64,000 nucleotides of DNA, taken from positions 2,480,001 through 2,544,000 of the forward strand of contig OZ037833.1 of NCBI GenBank assembly GCA_964035575.1. The letters run 5' to 3'. Positions within the stretch are counted from its first letter, which is position 1. Every line of letters starts with the position of its first letter. Under the pieces are notes generated by a model. That model did no database searches. It had not been told where the DNA came from and worked only from the letters and a program-made list of their open reading frames with translations. Below, one piece after another: positions 33,501 through 41,487 of this stretch. The stretch is from Rhynchopus sp. YZ270_cl-10. Lineage: Eukaryota; Euglenozoa; Diplonemea; Diplonemida; Diplonemidae. Position numbers and translations under genes: made by a program.

Positions 33501-34682
33501 AGGAAGGCCCGTGGGAGGCCTACGTCGACTACATCAAACAACTGCCACAACAGCAACTTCCTGAGGTATTCGGTCTCCACGACAACGCAGACATTACAAG
33601 AGAAGAGTCTGAAACAAACCGTCTCCTCGATGCCGTTCTCTGCACTTTACCTAGACAGAGTACTTCTTCCGGAGCGGACCCGAAAACTGTCGTTCTTGGC
33701 ATTGTCATCGATATTAAAGAGCGTACCCCACCGGAATACAACCTGGAACTGCTCCTCGAAAAATTCCCGACGGACTACAACCAGAGCATGAACACAGTGT
33801 TGTTCCAGGAGTGTGTTCGGTTTAACCGTTTGGTTTCGGTGCTTCATTCGACGCTTGGTGTGTTGCAGAAGGCGATTAAGGGAGAGGTTGTGATGAGCGG
33901 AGAGCTGGAAGGCGTCTTCAACGCGATTTTTGTCAACAAAATCCCGCCGCTCTGGATGAAGAAGTCGTACCCCTCCCTCAAGCCTTTAGGAGGCTATGTG
34001 GACGACCTAATTCGACGTCTCCTCTTCCTCCAGAAGTGGTTTGATGAGGGCGCACCCTGCAAATTCTGGCTCCCAGGATTCTTCTTCCCACAGGCCTTCC
34101 TCACCGGCGTCATGCAAAACCATGCAAGAAAGCATAAACTCGAAATCGACAGATTAGATTGGGACTTCGAAGTAGTAAACGACGATCCTGACGACTTCAC
34201 GATCGAACCCCCTGCATCAGGAACCAAGGTTTATGGATTGTTTATGCAGGTATGTCAATATTTTCAATTTTTGGTTAACCAACCTATTTCTCTCCCCCTC
34301 ATATCCCCCTTTTCATTGCTTTGTGTTAACAAAAAGCAGGGCGATACTGTTACAACATTTTAACCAATATAAACTACCACAGGGTGCCGGATTTGACAGC
34401 GGGAAGAGCAACGTCATTATCGAGTCGCGTCCCAAAGAGAACTTCCAAACCTTCCCTGTCATGTTCCTCAAGCCATGCGACTCAGAGACAGCCCCTTGGA
34501 TGGGCAACCCATCTGTCTTCAAGTGCCCAGTCTACAGAACGACAGACAGAAGAGGTGTCTTGATGACGACAGGACACTCCACGAACTACGTCATGCCCTG
34601 GTTTGTACCGATCTCTGCTAGCAAGTCCGCTGACCACTGGGTGAAGAGGGGGACGGCGCTCTTCTGTTCGCTTCCCTACTAA
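21530..34682 (+). CDS. Axonemal dynein heavy chain (inner-arm type), two exons
   Basis: Exons 21530-34249 and 34383-34682 give about 4,339 aa, normal for the family. This is the motor subunit of a ciliary dynein arm, which hydrolyses ATP to slide doublet microtubules. The tail and linker occupy residues 1 to ~1580, with Lys/Glu-rich inserts. AAA1 P-loop GPAGTGKTE (1612) is canonical and is followed by the conserved CLDEFNRIE block. AAA2 P-loop-like GMSLGGKS (1895) is degenerate; AAA3 is GETGTGKT (2262); AAA4 is GVGGSGRQS (2614). The antiparallel stalk coiled coil spans ~2845-3170, with the microtubule-binding tip at ~2960-3090. AAA5/6 includes WVLLQNCHLYSDWMP and FRLWLTSMPSDGFP. The C-terminal block spans exon 2: CPVYRTTDRRGVLMTTGHST, then DHWVKRGTALF. 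The AAA2 form and C-terminus suit single-headed inner-arm chains, but I cannot name the isoform. The start follows CACAG by 24 nt. No frameshift seen. Confidence 0.96.
34250..34382 (+). other. cis-intron of dynein heavy chain (133 bp)
   Basis: GTATGT donor after ATGCAG; acceptor AAACTACCACAG at 34382. Phase 0. Splicing joins GLFMQ to GAGFDSG, restoring the conserved 'GLFMDGA.WD' type block of dyneins. Confidence 0.92.
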
Positions 34683-35244
34683 GTTATTTTTATTTTATTT
34701 TTTTGGTGAGAGGCTCGGGGATCTTTTTTGATATGTGAGTCATATTTCATCTTTCAAGCTTTTGTTTTTTAATTTCTTTTCTGCGAGTTGGAGGGGTTGG
34801 GGGGTATGGGAGGGTCTGGATATTCTACAAAAAAACCTAACATATAAAATAACTTTAAACCCCAATTCAGGGGGAAAATACCCTCTCCTTTGACCTCGTT
34901 TTACAACGGGCAGGGTGGGGGGGTTTTGTTTTTCCTTTTTGTTGTTTTGCATTTTTTTTTACTCTCAAAAAAGCTTTGGCACACAATAGATGGTAGTCCG
35001 GATTACTGTCTATGAAATAATACGCCAAAAAAAGTCAGATTTCTCCTTTTGAACTTGAAAGATGTGCACAAACCACAAGACCCTCTTGGAGGCTGCGTTC
35101 ATCTTCTCTTGAAGGTTCTCTTGTTTTTTGTTTTTGTTTTGTTTTTGTTGTTGTTTTTTGGTGGGTAATTTCACCTTACAGGATGTGCCCCACCCAATAG
35201 GCAAAAGGAGGCTTTTAAGGTGCTGACAAAGCCCCTTCTTATTC

Positions 35245-35273
35245 AGGATGACTAAGCAGGCTGAGGTTCATCT
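35245..35273 (+). repeat. dispersed hairpin element A, copy 3 (short loop)
   Basis: AGGATGACTAAGC-AG-GCTGAGGTTCATC. Stem TAAGC/GCTGA is imperfect; the outer ends match the other copies. Confidence 0.5.
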
Positions 35274-35626
35274 GCATCCCTTTCTCTTTCTGTGGCTATA
35301 TCCACAAAGACGCTTGTTTCAGTGTCACTTTTCTTTGTGCCTGCACGCCAATAGAACAGGGTGTCACCCACACCAATCCCTCGTGAAACGGAGCGTTTCA
35401 ACACACACAACCTTATCCATCAATTTTCCCGTAACCTTCGCCCTTTTTCAGTGAAATATAGATGAGTGCAAAAATGGGAAGCAACAGTATAACAGACTGT
35501 TCTCAGTTCTGTATTGATTTCTTTCAGTTTTTTTTCCTCTTCTTCTTTTCTTCATCATAGGAAATTGCACACATGCCTCTGCACAGAGGTTTTCTTTCTT
35601 GAGCGCTCTCATTGGAGATGAATGAT

Positions 35627-35766
35627 ACATGGTACATGGTACATGGTACATGGTACATGGTACATGGTACATGGTACATGGTACATGGTACATGGTACAT
35701 GGTACATGGTACATGGTACATGGTACATGGTACATGGTACATGGTACATGGTACATGGTACATGGT
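35627..35766. repeat. 7-bp satellite, 20 copies of ACATGGT
   Basis: Twenty uninterrupted identical 7-mers, then a partial ACATG. Each unit junction contains the palindromes GTAC and CATG. The period is not a multiple of three, so each frame cycles through the same heptapeptide; the apparent open frames there are trivial. Confidence 0.98.
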
Positions 35767-35968
35767 ACATGAATATTTCTTGGGCATGTTTTTAACCTAA
35801 CACGGATACTTAGCTTACTCTACCCTCTGCACACAACGGAGTTGTCATCCTCTTCGAAGCGTGCAACACTTTCAAGTTTCGTTTTTTCTCCTCTCAGATG
35901 CCCTGTTGAATCTTTCAAATTGTTCTTTTCTTGGTGTGGACATTGCACAGTATCATTTTCCCACCCCA

Positions 35969-36003
35969 TGGTGACTAATCGCGAGAGGCGTAGGTTCATC
36001 TTA
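35969..36003 (+). repeat. dispersed hairpin element A, copy 4
   Basis: GGTGACTAATCGCGAGAGGC then GTAGGTTCATCTTACC. The GAGAGG loop and both ends are shared with copy 1; the inner stem has two substitutions. Confidence 0.6.
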
Positions 36004-36377
36004 CCAATCATTTGTGTTCCACGGGAGTCATATAACCCTTATCAGTTACACTCTCTCTGCTGTAGTGTGCATCAGAGAGCGAGCTTTCATTTTTTTTTTT
36101 TTTGGGGAAAGTTTCCTTTTTTCTTTTCCTACCAACCCATTTTCTACCCTATTCCCAACACCTTCTCCCCTCACCACTACCCTTCCCAATCCCTAGTGCG
36201 GAGTAAACAAAAAGACAATTTCCCCTCAATTTGCAACTATTCCCTCTGCGCCCACCGTAGCCTTCTCTACCCTGCATCCTCTCACACACACACGAACACT
36301 ACAAAAAATAACCACACATGGTCACAGGTATTATCACAAAAGAAGAAAATAATATAATAGACAAGAAAGGAAGCAGA

Positions 36378-38672
36378 ATGCGTGTGTCTGCAGTGCTCCT
36401 GGCAGCAAGCTGCCTTGCTGTGTCCTCGGTGGAGGGCGCGTGGACGTGCGACCAGTCGTACTTCAACGCAAAGGACGGGTGTGACTGCAACTGTGGGGAC
36501 TGGGACCCGGACTGCGACGTTGCGAACCAGAAGCTGTACTGCGAGGGCAGCGCGGACTCGCAGGACCGCGTGTGCAACAAGGACACGCTGGTGTGCGAGG
36601 CGCCGTCGTCGGGCCCGGCCTTCACCTGCACAGCTTCGTACTACAACGCAAAGGACGGCTGCGACTGCGAGTGTGGCGCATGGGACCCCGACTGCGACGT
36701 GGCCGGACAGGCCCTGTACTGCGGGGAGGTGAAGGACACGCTTGGGCGGACGTGCAACAAGGACACGATGATGTGCGAGACTGGGTCGACCCCTCCCTCG
36801 GGACAGCTCTTCGCACTGCGCCAGACAGAGAACCTGGCTGCACACACGACGGCGCGGTTCTACACGACTGCAGGGTACACACCGTCGGACGAGCTGGTGC
36901 TGCGCCGTGGGCAGACGTTTGAGGTGGAGCTGGTCGGGGCGGCGCCTGCGTCGTTCGCAGCGGCACTCGGGGGTGTGGCACTGACGGCGACAGCAACAAG
37001 CGCAACGGTGTGGGCTGTGGCTGTGCCTGCGACGGCGGACGTCGGACGGTTCACACTGACGCTGAACGGCGAGAGCTACGGAACGGTGGCTGTGCTCTTC
37101 AACCCGTACAAGGCGGCGGACACGCAGACCTACGTGGCAGATGCTGCGGAGCGTGCGGAGTACCTGGAGAACGAGAACGGACGCTACTGGTACGGTGACG
37201 TGTACTCTGCGTCTCTGGGGCAGGGTGCAGGGTCGTCTGCATGGGCGTTTGCGCAGTACGACGTGCTGAACTACGTGATGGAGCTGGTGTCGCGCATGCC
37301 GTCGTCTGTGGACAGGTCGAGCGTCATTGAGGTGTCGCGTGCGATGACGTACCTGCTGAACTCGGGTGTGTCACAGGGTGTGCTTGCGGGACGCTGGGAC
37401 GGGAACTACGCCGACGGCACGTCCCCGACTGTGTGGACCGGGTCGCGCGAAATCATGAAGCAGTGGAAGGACGGGGGCTACGCGTCTGTGAAGTACGGAC
37501 AGTGCTGGGTGTTTGCGTGCCTGCTGACAACGACGATGCGCACCCTGGGAGTTGCGGCACGCCCGATCACGAACTTCCGCAGTGCTCACGAGTCGAAGCC
37601 GTTCGACTTCTACATTGACGAGCGCACGTCCGACTCGATCTGGAACTTCCACGCCTGGGTCGACGCGAAGATGTCGCGCCCGGACATCTCGTCTGCAGCG
37701 GTGCAGTGGAACGCCATTGACGCGACCCCGCAGGAGTACTCGGGCGGGAAGTACCAGATGGGGCCTGCGTCCCTCCCGCAGATGGCGGACAACGTGGCGC
37801 ACGGGTCGAGCTACGACCAGACCTTTGTGGTGTCTGAGACAAACGGGATTGTGCTGCGCAACGGGCAGGAGATCTTCGAGGACGTCGGGCGCTACATCTC
37901 GACGAAGCGCCCTGGCTGCACTGGGTCCGGCCACACCTGCCGCATGGACATCACCGATCAGTACAAGAAGCACGACAGCCCGCTGACCACTGAGCGCGAG
38001 GCCGCTGCCCTCGGGAAGGGAAGCCGCATGACGTCGCGCCGCTACGAGGACCTGGCGGGGTTCGCCCTCAAGGCGGGGAGCCTTGCTGCCGGGGGCGACG
38101 TGCAGTTCCACGCCGTGTCGACTGAGGGCGTTAAGCTGAACGGCGGACGCGGAGGTGCGCAGGCTGTCTTCGTGGTGGAGGCTGTGTCCTACACCGGGGT
38201 GAAGATTGCGGACCTCGACGTCGCCCTTGCGGTTGTGTCGCCGAACGGGAAGTCTGCGTCGATTGTTGTGCCCGAGGCTGTGTACGCGCCCTTCCTTGCG
38301 AAGACAAACACACTGCGCGTCACACTTGAGGTGCGCAACATGATTGGGATGGTCATGTACTCGCACACAAACAAGTTTGAGCTTGCGACCCCGAACCCTG
38401 TGGCGACACTCCTCAAGGACGGCACTGCGACTGTGACCTTCACCAACCCGCTCGCCACCCCGCTCACACACAGCTTCGTGCACTACTCCACACCGTCGAG
38501 GGACGAGAGCCACAAGATGGGTACCATCGCAGCCCACGCAACGAAGACCATTGTTGTGCCGACAGTACGCTGGTGCAACCGTGACAAGGGGATGCAGAAG
38601 GAGGTTGTGCTCTCCTTCACGTCGAACGAGCTTGAGGGCAACATGCACACCGACCTTGTGATCCAGTGTTGA
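36378..38672 (+). CDS. Secreted animal-type transglutaminase with two N-terminal Cys-rich modules
   Basis: 764 aa from the ATG at 36378, chosen because a signal peptide begins there (MRVSAVLLAASCLAVSSVEG); the frame is open 60 bp upstream. Residues 23-75 and 83-135 are two copies of a module with YFNAKDGCDCNCGDWDPDCD and YYNAKDGCDCECGAWDPDCD cores. These are Asp/Cys-rich and possibly metal-binding. A beta-sandwich-like segment precedes the transglutaminase core. Its triad is clear: Cys376 in YGQCWVFA, His425 in WNFHAWVD and Asp448 in AIDATPQE, with the same 23-residue His-Asp spacing as in human TG2. The flanks ITNFRSAHES and the C-terminal beta-barrel-like ~200 residues match the four-domain animal/Physarum-type enzyme. 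It is expected to form gamma-glutamyl-lysine cross-links between extracellular proteins, Ca2+-dependently in known relatives. Codon usage is strongly G/C-ending. Neighbouring secreted repeat proteins rich in Gln/Lys could be substrates (speculation). Confidence 0.9.
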   Translation: MRVSAVLLAASCLAVSSVEGAWTCDQSYFNAKDGCDCNCGDWDPDCDVANQKLYCEGSADSQDRVCNKDTLVCEAPSSGPAFTCTASYYNAKDGCDCECGAWDPDCDVAGQALYCGEVKDTLGRTCNKDTMMCETGSTPPSGQLFALRQTENLAAHTTARFYTTAGYTPSDELVLRRGQTFEVELVGAAPASFAAALGGVALTATATSATVWAVAVPATADVGRFTLTLNGESYGTVAVLFNPYKAADTQTYVADAAERAEYLENENGRYWYGDVYSASLGQGAGSSAWAFAQYDVLNYVMELVSRMPSSVDRSSVIEVSRAMTYLLNSGVSQGVLAGRWDGNYADGTSPTVWTGSREIMKQWKDGGYASVKYGQCWVFACLLTTTMRTLGVAARPITNFRSAHESKPFDFYIDERTSDSIWNFHAWVDAKMSRPDISSAAVQWNAIDATPQEYSGGKYQMGPASLPQMADNVAHGSSYDQTFVVSETNGIVLRNGQEIFEDVGRYISTKRPGCTGSGHTCRMDITDQYKKHDSPLTTEREAAALGKGSRMTSRRYEDLAGFALKAGSLAAGGDVQFHAVSTEGVKLNGGRGGAQAVFVVEAVSYTGVKIADLDVALAVVSPNGKSASIVVPEAVYAPFLAKTNTLRVTLEVRNMIGMVMYSHTNKFELATPNPVATLLKDGTATVTFTNPLATPLTHSFVHYSTPSRDESHKMGTIAAHATKTIVVPTVRWCNRDKGMQKEVVLSFTSNELEGNMHTDLVIQC

Positions 38673-39057
38673 TGTTGATATTGATGTTGATGATTAATCC
38701 ATCCGTATCGATACCCATATTCCCTTCGTCCCTCCTGCCACATTTTTGGGTTGGATGTTGGGTGTTAGCATTTTTTTCATTTTTTTTTTTTTCATTTCAT
38801 TTTAGCATTTTTCCTCCTTCGTGCCTCGGATATGTGTGATGCGAATGTTGTGCCAAATGATGATTCTACGAGAACGAGAAAAGGTGGCATATTTTTACAT
38901 CTTTTTTTTAAAACTGTTTTCTTTGCTCATTTGAGTCCCTTCAAAAATCACACCCCCCTCCGATGCCGACGGTTATCATAGTTTTCTATTTCCCATCTCC
39001 AATTTTATTTTTTCCCCTTCGCTTTTAGCTGTGCTTGCTCATACCTTGTCACACACA

Positions 39058-39127
39058 GGGGGGGTGTACGAGGAGCTGTTGCAGGCGCATTTCGTCCCTC
39101 TGCAGCCCTCGTACCCCCATTTTTTTC
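39058..39127 (+). ncRNA. candidate structured RNA: long hairpin followed by T-run
   Basis: Left arm GGGGTGTACGAGG (39061-39073) pairs with CCCTCGTACCCCC (39106-39118). Inside it TGCAG (about 39080) pairs with CTGCA (about 39100). A run of seven T follows within two bases. The layout (structured ~60 nt plus T-run) would suit a Pol III product; no family recognised. Confidence 0.35.
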
Positions 39128-39783
39128 CCTGTGTACGACATCATATCCTAACAGCAAAAACCGTTCCCCTTTTTTTACCTTTCTCTTCTTTGAAGAAGGA
39201 AGCCAAAGAAACAAAGCAAAAACATCTGCTCTTTTGGTTTTCCTTTTTTTGGTGGTCACATTTTTCTTTGAAGTTGCAAGGCTCCGCATTCGGAGGATAT
39301 TTTTATGCAAACATACTAAGTGTTCCGTCCGAACGGAGAGAGCTGCAAAAAAGGAAGAAAAAAAAAATAGTCTGTAGACCTTCTGTTGGTGCTTTCCATG
39401 GAAGAAACGGCTCTCTTTTTTTGCTTTTTTTTTTGCGAGATTTTGTCGGGTTTGTTCCCACACCTTTGCAGAAGAAAGAATACAAAGTGACTCTTCACAC
39501 CATTATTTTATCTTTTTTTTATGTTATTTTCTACCTTTTAGACAGCCACAGTACTTTGTGGTACATAGTTTCACTCCCAGTTTTTTGGTATTGTTTGCAC
39601 CTTTGGCCTCTGTCTTCCTCCATTTAGTCGTGGAAAAACGAAGAAAAACAAACAGAGCGTTAAATGCGATGCAGCAAACCCTTGAGGGGAGCGAAAACAA
39701 AACAACATGTAAGTGCACCCCCGTGAATGGGATCAATGTGGCTGTCTTTTCCCTTTTCCCTTTCCCTACCCCACCGCAGCCAC

Positions 39784-39820
39784 AAAGGTGACTATCGCAC
39801 TGTGATAGCACTGACCTTTT
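39784..39820. repeat. nested hairpin AAAGGT..CTATC / GATAG..ACCTTT
   Basis: Outer AAAGGT/ACCTTT and inner CTATC/GATAG pairs with a tiny loop. It shares the GGTGACTA opening of element A but has a different, still complementary, stem. Confidence 0.45.
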
Positions 39821-40013
39821 CGCCTCCCGGTTTTGCTCTAAGCAGGACATAGGTTAGGCGGCAAGATGTGTGCACACCAAATACGCCCTCTCTATAGTTC
39901 ACAAAGGGGGAATCTGATCATGAATCCAAAAAAAAGCGGAAAAATATGCTTTGTCAAAACACAGTCAGATCTTCATAACACATCAGCCCCCTGCAGACCA
40001 CACAAAGTATATT

Positions 40014-40720
40014 ATGGGACTCTCAGACTGGTTCTCCTCCGCGGAAGCGCCCAAGCCCGTGGAGACCCCCACAGAGAAGAAGACGCCCAGCTGCAAGATC
40101 TGCTGTGCCTGCCCGAACACGAGAGGCGACCGTGATGACTGCATCATCAGGAATGGGCAGGAGAATTGCACTGAGTTGATCGAGGTATGCACAACACCCC
40201 CCTCCTCTTTATTTTGGTGGCTAAGTATAAATTTTTCTATTTTTTTGATAAAACAACTTGTTGTCAATTCTAAAAAGATTGGAGGCAGCGCTGCAGGGCA
40301 AACAAAACGGATTGAAAAAAACAGAAGCTTGCTTGTTTTCTTTGAGTACTCAATTAACCACAACAACCGTACTTCAGTTTAACACATTTTTTCACCTTTT
40401 TGTTTTCCCGGCTTTGAGCGCACAAACAAAAGACCCGATCTTTTTTTTCCAACTCTTTTTTTTTAAAATGGAAACTACGAAAAAATGGATTGTAGCACTG
40501 CATAGTAGCCGGTTCAGCCGCTCATACCAAGGTACATTGTAACGAGAGGTGGCGTGGCTGACGACCCCAAAATAGCAGAAAATAGCACCCCCTTTCAACA
40601 CCAAGAGGGCTTTGTATTTCAAGTCAACTTTTTTTTCTCCAACAGGCGCACTACACATGTCTGCTCGGCGAAGGGTTTTCGCAGGAGCAAATCGATTCTC
40701 TCCGCAAGCGTTCGCAGTGA
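40014..40720 (+). CDS. COX17: Cytochrome c oxidase copper chaperone, two exons
   Basis: Exons 40014-40184 and 40646-40720 give 81 aa. COX17 carries Cu(I) in the mitochondrial intermembrane space to SCO1 and COX11 for cytochrome c oxidase assembly. Exon 1 ends with CKICCACPNTRGDRDDCI then NGQENCTELIE. This contains the copper-binding CC pair and the first CX9C half (family: KPCCACPETKKARDACI..GEE.C..LIEAH). The exon 1 frame runs on into meaningless sequence. Exon 2, after an AACAG acceptor, supplies AHYTCLLGEGFSQEQ and a stop, completing the second CX9C with the expected 'LIEAH..C' junction. The gene is short, and exon 2 (24 codons) would be missed without knowing the family. The N-terminal extension MGLSDWFSSAEAPKP is not conserved. 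Its presence argues for aerobic mitochondria. Confidence 0.92.
40185..40645 (+). other. cis-intron of COX17 (461 bp)
   Basis: GTATGC donor after GAG; TTTTTTTTCTCCAACAG acceptor. Phase 0. By far the longest intron here; it contains element D copy 2. Confidence 0.88.
40522..40541 (+). repeat. dispersed element D, copy 2
   Basis: TCATACCAAGGTACATTG inside the COX17 intron, matching 14563-14582 with one difference. Confidence 0.45.
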
Positions 40721-41025
40721 GAAGAAAGAAAAAAAAAGGCAGAGGAAAAAAAAAAGGTCGCGACTTACACTTCCTTGTTTCTTGTGTTTCTTTTTCCCCC
40801 TTTCTGCATCTCGCGCTGTTTTGATACCTACCCCCCCTAGCTTCCCTCGGCCCCTCGCCCCTCTGTCTTCAAAATTTTACCCGGGGAAAAAAAAAAACTG
40901 ATTTTTTTTTGGACCAAAAAAAATTCACAAAATTGTATTGGGCTATCTGATGATGCTATTTCCTTTTTTTGTGAGATGTATTTTTTGTGTCTTTTTTATT
41001 CTCTATATGGTTCACTTAAGGCCAC

Positions 41026-41130
41026 TAAAGGGGGATGAACCCCACTATCACACTTTTTCCCCCACTGTCTTGCGTCCGCTGATGAACGGTGAGGCGTTTT
41101 GCACTTTTCAACTTCTCTTTTTCTTTTTTG
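41026..41130 (+). repeat. dispersed element B, copy 4
   Basis: GGGG-GATGAA-CCCC hairpin, then GTCTTGCGTCCGC, GATGAACGGTGAGGCG, TTTTGCACTTTTCAACTTCT and a T-rich end. Almost the same as 13365-13427 over about 55 bases. Confidence 0.7.
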
Positions 41131-41426
41131 TGTGAAATGGTGGTAGAGTCTCACCCTTTAGACTGTCCCCTAAAATAACCATTCAAACAAGACAACAACA
41201 CAGCCGCAACAAGCACTGTAGACTAAGAATTGTACCCCACACCCCACCCCACCTCTTTTACCTACTCTGAGATGTAAACCACGAAATGGCGAAAAATGTA
41301 TTGCAGAACAGCAATGGTGTTATGGGTCTATTCTGGTTCACGCACCTAATGCACATAGTCATGAGAGAGATCATATTTTTGCAAAGTCTTTGTGAGGTGA
41401 GAAACACCTTCTTGACCTTTTTTTCA

Positions 41427-41457
41427 ACTTCCATCTCCCCCTTTCATATCTCTACAG
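41427..41457 (+). promoter_or_regulatory. putative splice/trans-splice acceptor of SAM/EF/D6 gene
   Basis: CTTCCATCTCCCCCTTTCAT then ATCTCTACAG at 41457, 30 bases before the ATG. It could also be a cis-intron acceptor for an upstream exon at 41286-41396. Confidence 0.45.
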
Positions 41458-41487
41458 AAATTGTTTAGTTTCGTTTTGCTTTTTTTG

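Larger units (their letters stand above)
34683..36377. other. intergenic region dynein-transglutaminase
   Basis: 1.7 kb without a credible gene. T-rich first half; element A copies 3 and 4; the 7-bp satellite at 35627-35766. Just before the next gene, GGTCACAG (36327) is a candidate acceptor. Confidence 0.6.
38673..40013. other. intergenic region transglutaminase-COX17
   Basis: 1.34 kb, T-rich, no credible gene. It holds two hairpins (39058-39127 and 39784-39820) and, at the end, the tract CAGCCCCCTGCAG (39996), the candidate acceptor 17 nt before the COX17 ATG. Confidence 0.6.
40721..41487. other. intergenic region COX17-SAM/EF/D6 gene
   Basis: No firm gene. It contains element B copy 4 (41026-41130). 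A small open frame at 41286-41396 could be joined in phase to the next gene through GTGAGA (41397) to CTACAG (41457). I prefer to read 41457 as a leader acceptor, because the added residues are hydrophobic and not family-like. Confidence 0.5.

Noticed and set aside
35612-35800. Open frames across the ACATGGT satellite on both strands
   Set aside because: A 7-bp repeat without stops gives a repeating heptapeptide in every frame; no coding evidence.
39031-39627. 198-aa + frame in the transglutaminase-COX17 gap
   Set aside because: Phe/Lys-rich low complexity from T- and A-runs, overlapping a strong hairpin; no domain or acceptor-like start.
41286-41457. First exon of the SAM/EF/D6 gene joined by GTGAGA..CTACAG
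   Set aside because: The phase fits, but the peptide is hydrophobic and unlike the family; the same AG pattern stands before the other genes, so a leader acceptor is the simpler reading. Not excluded.
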